Below, in pieces: positions 20,093-30,742 of a stretch of DNA of 64,000 nucleotides; the first letter of the stretch is position 1, and each line of letters starts with the position of its first letter. The translations under genes were made by a program, and so were the position numbers. Origin of the DNA: Evernia prunastri (Eukaryota; Ascomycota; Lecanoromycetes; Lecanorales; Parmeliaceae); contig NKYR01000079.1 of assembly GCA_003184365.1 (NCBI GenBank), positions 1-64,000 of the forward strand. The letters are read 5' to 3'. The notes beneath the pieces are model-generated. The model was not told the origin of the DNA, made no database searches, and saw only the letters and a program-made list of their open reading frames with translations.

Positions 20093-22991
20093 TCTTCATC
20101 CCAGACACCTTCGTCGGAGTCACGCCAGAACAAGCCATCAGGGAACGGGTAAAGGACACAATTCTCCCCGAACAAAGCATGGTAGGCTGGGTCCCCGTCA
20201 TGTACACGAGAAAAAAACCTTTCTGGCGTGACCGGGGTTGCAAATGCCCAGGGCCTGAAAAGGAGAGTTTCCCGAAGCGAAGGTAGACCGGACTTCATGG
20301 CGATAGGGGCGTGGTCTGACAACTCGGGAAGGACTAGGCGGCGTCTGAACGATCGGGCAATGTGCCATTTGCACGCTGGTATGTCGGTACGGATTCGCAT
20401 GGCGTCACCCGAGGCCGCTTGGTTGAACCAGTGAAACAGCGACCACATCAGCTCGGCCGTCTCGTCTAATACTCGGTGTTGCCGCGCCCACATGTTCTCA
20501 TTGGTGATAACCCAGTACCTCAGGTTCCCACTTCCGGAGACAGTGTCTTGCAAAGATGGAAGGAGCGCGGTGAATGGGTCGTATTTGGAGGCGTCGTGAA
20601 CGGGTATGAGTGGCTTGAAATTGGTAAAATGCGAGGGAATATCCTCATATCGTTGCGGCAACGTCGAGAGAAGGTAGTCCTCTAGCGCCCAAGGCACGAT
20701 TACAGGAATAGTGATCTGCTTCTCTTGTACGGTTGCGAGTGAAGGTCCATATACTTGTCGTCGAATACGCCGAGTGGAATAATTGAGATCTGTCGGCCAA
20801 CAGTAAGTACTGAGGACGGTACTGCAAGCTTCCGGCCGCGCAAGTATATTTGCACGTGGTAACTTTTCTTCTTGAACACCAATGTACCAGATTCTGCAAA
20901 TAGCTACCAGATGTTCGTATGTTTGAAGTTTCACCTCAACCATTGCAGCATGCGTCTGAAACCACAATCAAGAAGAATCTCTACTGTGGAGAGCTTGGGA
21001 ATATTTCGTCCTCACAATTGGCATATTGAAAAACAAAAAGAAGACTCACATCCATTGTTTCTAGTGGGAATACTTAGCTTTCCGCAAATGGCCGCCCGGA
21101 CTTTAGCCCAGAGGATGTTGTTATAGAGCTCTATCGAGCTCTCAAGGTCGCCAGTCCTGAAATTTTCATCCCATTGGTAATAGGGAATATCATCGTATGT
21201 TTCCGCATCATACTCCATGCTGGTGGTAGAGTCTTGAAGATCTAGAACAGCATCCCCGCGAGCATGCAGCTTCCATGCCTCACAATGTCTTATAAAGATC
21301 TCAAAATTTCCAAGCCCTCTTCGGCCGTGCGGTAATCCTTGATGCATTTCTCTTGTGTCAAGTTCGGCAAGTCTTATCACAGGCACAGATGACGGTACAT
21401 TGAGTGCCCTTACCGTCGCATCGAGCTCTCTAGTGATTGTATTATCGACATTGGTCTGATTGAACAGCTTAAGCCACTCGTCTTCTCTGTCCTGGTTGAT
21501 GACATGTTCAGTGCCCGCCTTATTCGGATCGCCTAAATCCCTCTGTCTAAGATACCGTTCCCGGGAGATGGCAAGAGGGGTAGCTCCAAAGTAGAACCGG
21601 TGAACGAAATCTTGTCCTAGATATGCGATTCGCTTCAAGGTTTTTAATCCAGGTTCGGAATGTCCATAAGGTTTTCGATCCCGTTGAGACCAATGCCAAG
21701 TGCCTTGAGTCCATGCTTCATTGTCTTCATCGTCAACCGAATCCTTGGTAGAGACTTTTGACTGAGCTGATTTGAAGACGGCAGCCCCTAAATTATCCTC
21801 TTCTAATGATCGACCATAAGAAGGCAGGATTCGCAGTCCAAATCCGCGATCGGCGTACTTGAAGATGCGATTTTCCTGGGACGCCCTACGGTCGCCGAGG
21901 TGATGTCCCCAGACAAGGTCCATAGTGAATACCGAGTAGCCGGTCTCAATCGCTCGTGCACACCGCGGCAGCATTAGGACACGAGATCCATCGAACCCAA
22001 TGGCGCAGGCATCCAAATCAAAGTTGAGAAGGACATCTATTGGGGAAGGTAGTAGCTTCAAAACGATCTGGATTCGGCGATTAGGATAGCTCGACAAGAA
22101 ATTGATAGTTTTAGCGTTCTTCACAACAAGCCTTGCCTGTGCAGTTGTCGGAACGTTGCGGACCCATGTCTCGTAAATGTGTTCAACCTTTCGATTGGCG
22201 TCTTCAGGACCGAGCCCGTAGATATAAAGATCGATATCAGGATCTCTTACTGCTCTGTCATCATCCTTTGATGGATCGGTATGTAGTAGAGTGGTAAGGG
22301 CCATCCCACCTGCAACAAGAACGTTGCTCCAATCAAGTCCGTGCAAGACGCCGTGAGTAATTCGCTCAAACACTTTGCAGAAAGCTGCGCTGCTAGATTG
22401 AATGGTCAGTTCTCTCTTACGCAGCTCATCCAACAACTCTAGGCCCCCTTTGGGAGGATCTTTGCGTGTGAAGGAAAAAGGGTTACTGTTCTGAGAAGTT
22501 TCAACGAGTATTTTCGAAAGGTCTTCCAGAGAGACGAGATATCTGCCATCTCCATTACTGTCTCGAGACCTCACGTAACGCTCGTTTCGAAGGATAGCTT
22601 CATCAACGTCCACAATTCCCCGCTTTTTCGCTGCCAGGGCCTGAGGTAAGGCGAGAAAGGTTCTCAGTAATTGATAGGGAGTCCTTGGATCATCGAGCAG
22701 CTGGCGGAAAGTGGTCGAGCTCAAGGTCTCCGCAGTTATCTTCACATCGGCTGCACAATCGTCTGATGTGTGGAGGGTCTCTAACACCTGGCCCACTGCA
22801 ACAGATGCCAAGGAGGGAGCGGAGAAGCTTCGATCTGGAGTGGCAAAGTGCTTATCAAGTTGAAAGGTCATGAAAGTTTCGGCCAGCTCCGACGTGGTGA
22901 AGTCCTTAAGCTGATGAGCGGCTTGGGCTCGTCCTTCTTCTCCTTGTCGGAGGCGCCAGCCATTGAGAATGAAGGGAGGAAGGGACTCCAT
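20041..22991 (-). CDS. Fungal nucleotidyltransferase-like protein, frame-broken
   Basis: Exon 1 (21050-22991) starts MESLPPFILNGWRLRQGEEG. It contains a long helical region, then a segment like a nucleotidyltransferase fold: LVAGGMALTTLLHTDPSK followed by DPDIDLYIYG, with RIQIVLKLLPSPIDVLLNFD and an FTMDLVWGHHLGDRRASQ stretch. I know this arrangement from many uncharacterised Pezizomycotina proteins. A 156-nt intron (20894-21049, GTGAGT...TTGCAG) leads to SGTLVFKKKSYHVQIYLRGR ... GVFDDKYMDLHSQPYK. The rest of the domain (QITIPVIVPWALEDYL ... LRYWVITNENMWARQHRVLD ... RDSDEGVWDEEGVPLWTEP) is one base out of frame at about 20718-20730. In addition, the first splice would create T|AA, a stop. So the product as written is truncated, unless the consensus is wrong or the splice differs. 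No catalytic activity can be assigned; only one D-x-D pair is evident. Confidence 0.7.
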
Positions 22992-23478
22992 GTAGTCTGC
23001 TATTTGTTGTGTGACGATGCCAGGCGACGGTCCAATGCCTTAATAGCCCTACTAATGTTGGCTTAGTGTTACCAGTCCCTCAATTCACTTGGAACGTTAT
23101 GAGACTACGATTACTTGAGACAATCTGCTTCTTGGTATAAGAGGTAATTGCTGAAGAAAGAAGGGCAGGCAGCTGCCGGAGCTTGAGAGGATATCACAAA
23201 CCACTGAGTGGCACATCAGCCGCCAGCCATTGTGTAAAATTTAGTTTTTCTTTGTCGAGAAGGGGCGATCCAGTGTTCTTGACTGCTTTGGCTGTTGCAC
23301 AACCTTTAGCGCGTCAAAAGGCAGGCAGCCGCGCCACTAGCAGAATCTTGTCGAATCTTTGGCAGCATTCTTCATAATTATGGCACAGTTTGATACTCTC
23401 TTAGTAAAGTAACTTAATACTTTACTCTCTTGATAAAGTAAGTTCTGGGGTTGATATCCTTACAGGAGCGTATGACAA
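22992..23478. other. Intergenic spacer
   Basis: This is upstream of the nucleotidyltransferase-like gene and downstream of the PPOX-like gene. It includes an AT-rich stretch at 23390-23450. No gene is recognised. Confidence 0.45.
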
Positions 23479-24395
23479 TCAAGGCCACAACTCCTCGGTC
23501 TTCCACTCGCCTTTTCCCTCTGCTCCTTGACCCTTCTCCACAACAAATGTATACTTCCATCTTCTGGCCGTGGCAGGATCGCTAAGGTCCAATTGCTCCA
23601 TCTCTTCCGGCTTTATTACCACCACCCTGAAGTTCTCCCTCGCTATGGGATCATGTAGATCTTCCACTTTCTGTCCGAGTTGATGGTCTTTGTCCGGCTC
23701 CTTCCCATTCGTAGGTGTGCCCGGTGGCGGGTTCTTCCAGGATCCTATGTAAGCTGTCAGCCCCTTGCGTCCTCTCGTCTGCCTTCCGTGCCTAGAACGT
23801 AAAACATACCTCTCATCCCCGGCGAACAATTCCCAAAATGTGCCGTAAGCTCCTTCGCCCAGCTCCAATTCTCGTCATCACCCTCGTCCTGAGTCCTCCT
23901 CATCCGCCTTCCGACCTCACTCTTCACAGTTCTCACTCCACTACTCTCCCCTTCATCAATGTCTCCCCCCACCACGAATGCCTCGCCTTTCATCCTCCAC
24001 TGCGTTCCCGTATCCTTAATCCACCATACTGCCTCCACTGGCCCACCTCCTCCGCTCCCTTGTACCTGATCATCCGAAGTTGCATGGCCGGATGAAGATG
24101 CGAAAAATTGCCCAACCTTCTGCATGCGCACATCGGTGGTGAAAGTTGGCATATCTGACGTATAGATTGGAGCATTGCGAGGCGCGTCATTGTGCTTGTT
24201 CTCGGGCAACGAGCCCCACATGCCGCGGTAGATGCAGTACCTCAGTCGAGGCAAGTATGGAACCGGAGAACCCTTTGGCGCGGGTTGGAGAGAGGTGAGA
24301 ACGAATTCGGGGGAGGGAAGCTTGGAGAGATGGGATTCGAAAGTAGAGGTCCATGGGGCTGCGGGGGTGGTAAGGTGCTGGGTTGTAGTAGACAT
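23479..24395 (-). CDS. PPOX-like FMN-binding protein (Alr4036 family)
   Basis: Exons 23810-24395 and 23479-23744 flank a 65-nt intron (GTATGT...ACATAG) and give 283 residues. The N-terminal half has the layout of the Pyridox_oxase_2 / Alr4036-type FMN-binding domain: APWTSTFESHLSKLPSPEFV, then PRLRYCIYRGMWGSLPENKH, TSDMPTFTTDVRMQKVGQFF and VEAVWWIKDTGTQWRMKGEA. The end (GSWKNPPPGTP ... DPIARENFRVVVIKPEEMEQ ... RRWKYTF) matches the family's C-terminal part, where a Pro/Gly-rich segment precedes the last strand. The yeast relatives are YLR456W/YPR172W-type proteins of unknown physiological role. By family, the protein should bind FMN as a soluble dimer; true pyridoxamine-phosphate oxidase activity has not been shown for this subgroup, so I do not assign it. 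Length and splice phase are normal. Confidence 0.85.
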
Positions 24396-24876
24396 GGTGC
24401 GAAGGAGGGAGCGGAGGCGGAGGGCTGGTGGAGAAGCTATGATTGTTTTGCTGAATGTTCAATGGGTGGATTGAGTAGACAGGAATTGAGCAAGCTTTAT
24501 ACGAACACTGTAGTCTTGATAGCAACAATGAGAGCCGAGAATGAAAATTGGAGAAGGTAAGGAGGATTTTTTGATAGTGTGCCAGCAAGCATGATGTTAT
24601 GGATGACGTTGAGACTCTTGGAGAAAGCCAAGGGTCCAAAGCCATCAAAATGCCTGCTCATTTGACTTCTTCCATTATCAATTTCACCGGTGGATTCTTG
24701 ACCAAACCACATGTACAACTGGTCTGACATGTAGAGCAGCTATTTGTCGACCGCTTTCGAGAGTGCTTTGATCTTGGTGACGCTCTCTCAAGCCAAGACC
24801 ATGCGAGTACACCCCACATCTGAAAGGGAACAGAAACACTTACAATTTGTAACTTGCACGTATATTTCGGCAAGAA

Positions 24877-25368
24877 CGAAGTCGTCTAGTGATAGAGCAA
24901 GATACTACACGCTTCCTTGTGTTGAAAGATATTGATTCTAAAGTACTTTCTATTGGGCGCTCAGGAAGCGAAATAACAGCGCCTTGTAAGGATAGTTGTC
25001 GAATTCAATGTTCGCAATGCAACAGGCTTCTCGACTCCCAATTACCCCTTCTCTTCCTCTGCTGCAGCAGAGACCCTCAGCACCTAACGATTGTTGGTTT
25101 TCCGAGTCCTACACCCAGCCGCGATCGCAACGCAATTTGAGTCCTTCACGACCAGTTTTTGGTCTGGCCTGAGTCTCCAACGTTGTGGGTTGATAGGAAG
25201 GTGGTTCTTTTCCAAACTGGGGTTCCAGAGTCGGATGTATACTTCGAGAAAGCCGAGTCGAAAGATGAACTCCTTCGAATACCCACTATGACATATGTAC
25301 CTTCAAGCAAGCAATTAGGGGCAAGTCAAAAGGTTTTAGAAGGTGTCAGAATTGAGTTAGGACCGTGA
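24877..25368 (+). other. Possible small forward gene or remnant
   Basis: Two coding-like stretches lie in line. The first (24889 onward; VIEQDTTRFLVLKDIDSKVL ... CKDSCRIQC) is open to 25140. The second (about 25149-25368; HDQFLVWPESPTLWVDRKVV ... SSKQLGASQKVLEGVRIELG) is in another frame and ends TGA at 25366-25368. An intron ending TTTGAG near 25142 could join them, but I found no matching donor with confidence. The family is not recognised. Confidence 0.25.
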
Positions 25369-25486
25369 GACACTAATACTAAAAAAAAGAGCAATGCATC
25401 ACCAGACTCCCAAAGCCATGACGCTATTGAACAGAACGACTCAGTCACCCCCACATCAAAGCCCACAGCCTCTCCGGAGCAACCTC

Positions 25487-26096
25487 CTAGTTGACATACT
25501 CAACCACCAGCTCTACATCCGAGCAAGCCGTCGGCGTGCTGATGACCTTGGGCTTGTAAAAGAGCTGCACCGCCGGTCCATACAGAAGCGTGTTGTTGCA
25601 AGCTAGAACGGTCAGAATATATCCTTCACTCCTTCCCCCCCCTCCCCCGAGGGACAGGTAGTGTCTACTCACCGTAGAATCCCCCCGACATCGGATCATG
25701 GTACTTGATGATACCCTGACCGATGAAGATGCCCGAGGTGCCATTCCCAGCGTTGATGAGGACCGGGTTGTACGTCGCGTTGACCGAATCGATGATGAAA
25801 CCGTAGGGGAAATCAGGGCCTCGGAACAACAGGTCCGTGTTCTCGTTCGCGAAGTCCGCGGCGGTGCCGTTCAGATAGACGGCGATGCCGGGATCGGCGG
25901 CGGTTTGGGGCGAAAGGACGGCGTAGTTGGCGCCGGGGTAGATGTGGTAGGGTTCGAGGTAGAGGTTGTTGAAGGATGAGTTGGGGGGCGAGAGGACGAG
26001 GGATTTGAGCTTGAAGGTCTTTGAAGTCTCGTCGGGCGAAATCGGGGCGGCGATGGCGCAGGTGAGGACGGCAAGGAAGGGGAAAAGGAGCTTCAT
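25487..26096 (-). CDS. Secreted DUF7907-type protein
   Basis: Exons 25673-26096 and 25487-25602 flank a 70-nt intron (GTGAGT...TTCTAG) and encode 179 residues. The open frame extends to 26186, but the ATG at 26096 begins a clear signal peptide (MKLLFPFLAVLTCAIAAPIS), so it is the preferred start. The mature protein follows the DUF7907 pattern known in ascomycetes: KTFKLKSLVLSPPNSSFNNL, YHIYPGANYAVLSP, then an FPYGFIID stretch, NAGNGTSGIFIG, GGFYACN, and a final block GPAVQLFYKPK ... ACSDVELVVEYV with two Cys that could pair. Several Asn-X-Ser/Thr sites suggest glycosylation. No activity is known for the family. An extracellular or wall location is inferred. Confidence 0.85.
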
Positions 26097-26839
26097 TTTG
26101 CTGGTGCTCTTGGATTTGAAAGGGAGCGATGACTCTGGGTGGGAGCTTTGCGTGTCTGCGGAGATGAGGGATGGTGCCGAGAGCATGACTGGGGACTTGG
26201 AGACATATTTATGGCTTCATACATGTAGACTGCGCTATTCTAAGAAACCTCGAAAGGATTTTTTTATACGAGAGTGAAGTCAAGCATGATGCATATCGGT
26301 AAGACATACGAGGCTTGGCATAAGAGGACGATGGCACCAATGGTGAGCATACCTATGCAAGCAAGGCTCGCTTGACCTCGGTCGAACCCGATGATGGAAC
26401 AGATGACTGCTGATGCAGTGACATTCATAATCAGTATTTCTATTCTCGATTCGCTTTTGCTTCAAAGCCAGCGTCCACACGATTGCTTGGTTCGGGTCTA
26501 CTCATACGGCGACCCCGCCTGTTTGATGCGCCTTCCTTTTACGTCGCTCAACTTTTTCTTCGGCAGCACCTACCTGATTCAGAAAGTACGTCAGCCTCTC
26601 AACTAACGATGGCCGCGTTTGTGTAGGCATTGACGACCCGTAGTAGAGAAATTCGAAATGAACAGGAAGAAGAAGGAAAGTAAGCGTAGTACGCTTCACG
26701 CTGAATTCTGTCGGTACTTGGATGTGAATGTCGGCTTTACCTTTTAATGAAAGGTATTTAACGATTGAATGATAGGAGGATACAACTGAACGGGATAGGA
26801 TCCCTTCAACATGGCTGCTCATCAGGCAATCACCACTTC
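26097..26839. other. Intergenic, nothing recognised
   Basis: This is upstream of the DUF7907 gene and downstream of GCP4. A 106-codon reverse frame at 26502-26822 lacks any distinctive feature and is not supported. Confidence 0.5.
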
Positions 26840-29119
26840 TTATGCCAGATCTTGCACATTGCTGTAATCCAATTTTAAAAGCAAGCGATCAACGCCGCCG
26901 CCAGTCCATGGGACGAACCCATCATGTTGCATGAGCCCCTGGTCTCGTCGGTAACCCCGCTCAGCAGCATTGGCGGCATCAATGGCCCGTAATGCCTCAA
27001 TCAGAGTCTGTACGCCGCTAGCGACCTTGGAGCGAGAAGCCTTCAAGTCAAGCACTAATCTGCTTTCTTCCGCGGCCAGGTGGTTCGTCATGACCGAGAC
27101 TCCGTCCTGAGTGGCTGAGTCCAGGCTTCGCTGTACGGTCTCAAGACGGTGCATTAACGCCGACATGTGATCTATGGATGTCATAAATCGGCGCAGCGCG
27201 GTGCTAAAGGTCGGGTCATGGAGCAGGAGCGCCTTCTTAAGAGAGGCTAGGTAGTTTTTGTGTCCTTGCATTAGGGTCTCGGGATCCTGGATGGGTTTCA
27301 TTGCTGGTTCTGAAACCGACTGTGACGATATTGTTCTTGGGCTATTGGGCCGTTCACTCGCGCCTGTTGAGGACATGAAACTCTCATTTTCAGGTCGCAC
27401 ATGGTGAGCCAAAGTTGGTACCAGCCATCGATGGAATGTTGACCAAGAACTCTTCACAACTTCTCCTTGGAAGAATGATCCAAGTTCTGCGAGGAAGAAG
27501 GCCGCAGACGCAATTGTGGCCCAAATGGGACGCAATATCCTCGCACGATGATCTGCCCGGGCTCTCATCCGAGCCATTGCGTTGAAAGCATGGTCGTGAT
27601 CCAGAGACGTCGGCATCTTCGGAGATGGATGGTCTCGTCTAAGGACCGACAGCAAGAATAACTTACTGAGGCGAAGATGGGCTCTTCGGATGGATAAGAG
27701 ATAGGCATGAATGTGAGAATAAATATCGATATCCGAGGGGGAAAGGAAAAGGTCCAGTGGAGACGGCACACGAAGGGTAAGAACTGTTGACGCAGGCAGC
27801 AAAAGATCATTGAAAGAAACCAATGAAGACTTTGAAGTATGGTCTGCATCCACCGTTTTAATAGACAGGCGGATGAGTTCTCGAGCCTGTTCAAGTTCTT
27901 CATCCACATCTTCGTCGTCAAGGCTCTGGTACGACGTTAAAGCGGTCCACGTTCGAGCCAGTACAGCAGATACTTCTCCCTCTTTGATAGTCATGCTGGC
28001 CAGCTCATTGGCCAGGCTCTGCTTAGGTCCCGCTTTGTTCCTAGATACAAGGCGCTCGTTGGCTGCAGTGAGAAGGGCAATAGCGAATTCACCACGTTCA
28101 AGAAGGAAGAAATCTTTCAGTATCTGTAGCATCTCTAAAACCTTAGTCATAGGTAATAGTTTTTGCAGCGCGTTCTGGGACAATGAAAGCCGGATTGCTC
28201 CAATGGCGGCCGAAAAGCTGGAAGAACTGAGAGGAAATTCCAGTGACGAGAGATGCGCGAGGTGATTCGGAAGCAAAGCAAGTTCTGGAGCAGCCGCCTT
28301 TTGGGAACCATCTATGAAGGATGACTGTCGTTCTCGAATGTGATTGAGAGACCTGCCGATGAAGAGGATCGAGTTCGCTGTGTGCGGAGTAACGAAGCAA
28401 GGGACCAGAGTATCCTGGATGCCATATTCCCACAATGACCCAGTCTGGCTCTTGCTGATTGCCTGACGAGTGATGAGGAAGTCTTCAGCCCCATGCGCTG
28501 GATGTCGACCGTAGAGAATCCATGCAGAAATTTGCTTGAGCCACGCTGTCTCTGCCACTTTCACTAGATCGAGAGAGACCACCTCAATATCAGGATATCC
28601 GGTGTGTGTAGATTCTCTTAAATGCCCAATGAGCTCGGCCGCCGTGCAGCTTTCACGACTCGATCGCGCATGTTGGGCATCTCCCAATGCAGGTGCCTGG
28701 ATATACTGCACGAGCTTCCAGAGCCAGTCAAGCTTTCGACTCCATCCATCAAACGCCCCGACAACGGCGGACAACGGTACAATGTTGTGGGCGCCGACAA
28801 TGCTTGCATCTTCTCTCAGTATGTCCTTTTCCACATCTAAGATCCTTCGTTGAAAATTTGCTAGGTATGTGGAAATGATAGCTGTTGACACAGCGCGGCA
28901 CACTGTTGACGGGTGAGATGAGGATATGACAGAGGCTTTGTCCCGGATGTTCCTGTTTTTGTCTCCGAGATTGTGGGCCAGGGACTGAAGCAAGGCCTGT
29001 TCTGCAGGGGACAGGAAGCTTTGCAAGAGCCCATGACCTGCGCCATCTTTACAGGACTCGGGATAGAGGAGCGGTGAAGGACCCCCGGAACTCAGCGCCA
29101 ACAGGAGTTCATGGAGCAT
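26840..29119 (-). CDS. Gamma-tubulin complex component 4 (GCP4)
   Basis: A single exon of 759 codons starts with MLHELLLALSS, the start typical of GCP4. Family features follow the Spc97/Spc98 (GCP) order. The N-terminal helical half includes FLSPAEQALLQSLAHNLGDK and YLANFQRRILDVEKDIL. The central part contains YPDIEVVSLDLVKVAETAWL and ISAWILYGR. The gamma-tubulin-binding half includes SPLDLFLSPSDIDIYSHIHA, YLLSIRRAHLRLSKL and IWATIASAAFFLAELGSFFQ; it ends with a helical bundle. In the cell, GCP4 is part of the gamma-tubulin ring that nucleates microtubules at spindle pole bodies and other organising centres; S. pombe Gfh1 is its counterpart. Length is within the family's range. The upstream region has cell-cycle-type boxes (separate entry). 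Confidence 0.9.
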   Translation of the reverse strand: MLHELLLALSSGGPSPLLYPESCKDGAGHGLLQSFLSPAEQALLQSLAHNLGDKNRNIRDKASVISSSHPSTVCRAVSTAIISTYLANFQRRILDVEKDILREDASIVGAHNIVPLSAVVGAFDGWSRKLDWLWKLVQYIQAPALGDAQHARSSRESCTAAELIGHLRESTHTGYPDIEVVSLDLVKVAETAWLKQISAWILYGRHPAHGAEDFLITRQAISKSQTGSLWEYGIQDTLVPCFVTPHTANSILFIGRSLNHIRERQSSFIDGSQKAAAPELALLPNHLAHLSSLEFPLSSSSFSAAIGAIRLSLSQNALQKLLPMTKVLEMLQILKDFFLLERGEFAIALLTAANERLVSRNKAGPKQSLANELASMTIKEGEVSAVLARTWTALTSYQSLDDEDVDEELEQARELIRLSIKTVDADHTSKSSLVSFNDLLLPASTVLTLRVPSPLDLFLSPSDIDIYSHIHAYLLSIRRAHLRLSKLFLLSVLRRDHPSPKMPTSLDHDHAFNAMARMRARADHRARILRPIWATIASAAFFLAELGSFFQGEVVKSSWSTFHRWLVPTLAHHVRPENESFMSSTGASERPNSPRTISSQSVSEPAMKPIQDPETLMQGHKNYLASLKKALLLHDPTFSTALRRFMTSIDHMSALMHRLETVQRSLDSATQDGVSVMTNHLAAEESRLVLDLKASRSKVASGVQTLIEALRAIDAANAAERGYRRDQGLMQHDGFVPWTGGGVDRLLLKLDYSNVQDLA

Positions 29120-29181
29120 TTCGTGGGAGCGTCATGCTTGAGACAGGGCCATGACATGCGGAACATGACAAGGAGGAGCAG

Positions 29182-29216
29182 ACGCGCCAAGAGGTCTCAC
29201 GTGACTTGCTACGCGT
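29182..29216. promoter_or_regulatory. MCB-like and E-box sites upstream of GCP4
   Basis: About 65-97 bp before the GCP4 start lie ACGCGC (29182-29187), a CACGTG palindrome (29198-29203) and ACGCGT (29211-29216), the last inside ACGCGTAAAGT. ACGCGT is the MluI cell-cycle box bound by MBF in yeasts. The same 11-mer occurs upstream of MCM6. The interval to 29509 is also the promoter of the divergent SDR gene. Confidence 0.5.
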
Positions 29217-29509
29217 AAAGTCTTTGGGTGCAGACCTCCGTAGTGCAACAGTGATTTTGCGAAGATGGGAGATGCTTCCGTGTGCTTTTGGACGCTGCTC
29301 TTAGCAGAATTGTGAAAGCGTTGGTTTGAACCATGCTTCATCGAACCTCCGGTTTGATGACATCATGGTCTTCGTCATGACTTGAGGCCTTCCTTTTCAC
29401 CATTGCCCTTGCAATCATTCACAATGCTTCGTTTGTTATGGGAACGATCGTACACCAAATATCAGCTATCTCATTTCCAGATTTCATCAATTCAGTCGAC
29501 TGATGCAAG

Positions 29510-30742
29510 ATGGCACATGTAATCACCGGGAATAAGTTTGACCCTAACAAAAACATTCCAGACCTCAGTGGGAAAGCAAGTCAACTACTCGTCATAAGCT
29601 ATCTTTCTTCTTCTTCACATGGCTAACTGCCTTTACTAGGTGTATATTGTCACCGGTGGCACAGCGGGAATCGGATTTGGCATCACAGCCCATCTTCTTC
29701 AGCACAACGCTTCCAAGATCCTAGTCCTATCGCAAAAAGAGGAGCACGCCGATGAAGCAATTGAAGAGCTCAAGAAGTACGGTGATGCTAGCAAGGTGCA
29801 CTGGGTACAGTGTGAATTGAAAGACCTGAAAAAGACGGACGAAGTTGCAAAGCAATTAACGAGCGAGAAGCAAATTGACGCTGTATGGCCACCAAGCACC
29901 TGCGATAACAGAGCGTTGACACACAACTTAGCTCATTTGCAATGCTGGCCAAGGTGTCGGGAAATACAATGAGACAGTGGATGGCATAGGTGCGAACCCT
30001 TTGGCAGCCCTGGCAAGCACACGGTCATATACTTATCTCATATTCATTGAATGCAGACTCCCACTTCCAGGTCAACCACCTTTCCCAAATGCTTCTCGCT
30101 CTCACCCTCCTTCCCAATCTCCAATCGACGCCCAACTCCCGCCTTGTCCTCCAATCCTCCAATCTCCACCGTTCTCCTCTTTCCTCCACCAAGTTTGCGA
30201 CCCTCGACGAGATCAATACCGATCTCGGACCCAACTCGTTGTACTCGCGTACCAAGCTCGCCCAGATTCTCTTCGTGCGTGCCCTTGTTCGACGCATGAC
30301 CAACAACGAACCCGGCTTCCAGAGCCAAAAGTATGACGGGCCGTGGATCAACGCAACACATCCAGGTGGGGTCTCGACGGATCAGCTCGGTCAGGCTATG
30401 GACGCATACGGGACGATGGGCAAAATTGGGGTGAAGGCTGTCAAACCCTTCATGAAAGATCCCGTGGACGAAGGTTGCAGACCCGCATTGTTCGCAGCAA
30501 CGAGCGATGACATCGTGACGGAGGGAATCCAAGGGCAATACGTGAGTCCATTCTACATCTGAGCTGTTTTTCTCGGGATCGATGAAGCTGACGTTTGAAC
30601 GCCGTAGATCGTACCTGATCGCAAAGTTACCGACCCATCGAAACAAGCGCAGGACGAGGAATTGGGCGAGAATCTGTGGCGCCTGAGCGAGCAGATCATC
30701 CAGGAGAAGCTGGGGAGTGTCCCATACAAGCAGGCATTGTAA
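29510..30742 (+). CDS. Short-chain dehydrogenase/reductase, GC-AG intron
   Basis: Exons 29510-29575, 29640-29882, 29932-29989, 30057-30541 and 30608-30742 sum to 329 codons. Intron 1 starts with GC (AAA|GCAAGT...CTTTACTAG), has a CTAAC branch site, and restores the NAD(P)-binding motif GKVYIVTGGTAGIGFGI exactly. The other introns are GT-AG. The SDR features are ICNAG, the catalytic Ser in LVLQSSNLHR, and the catalytic Tyr/Lys pair in SLYSRTKLAQILF, followed by NATHPGGVSTD. The order fits the retinol-dehydrogenase-like / Bli-4-type classical SDRs common in fungi, which oxidise or reduce small lipophilic alcohols and ketones with NADP(H). The TGGTAGIG glycine motif is complete. The substrate is not predictable. 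No signal peptide or membrane anchor is seen. Confidence 0.88.

Noticed and set aside
26341..26410. Possible tRNA B-box-like GTCGAACC
   Set aside because: No A-box at proper spacing and no acceptor stem could be drawn.
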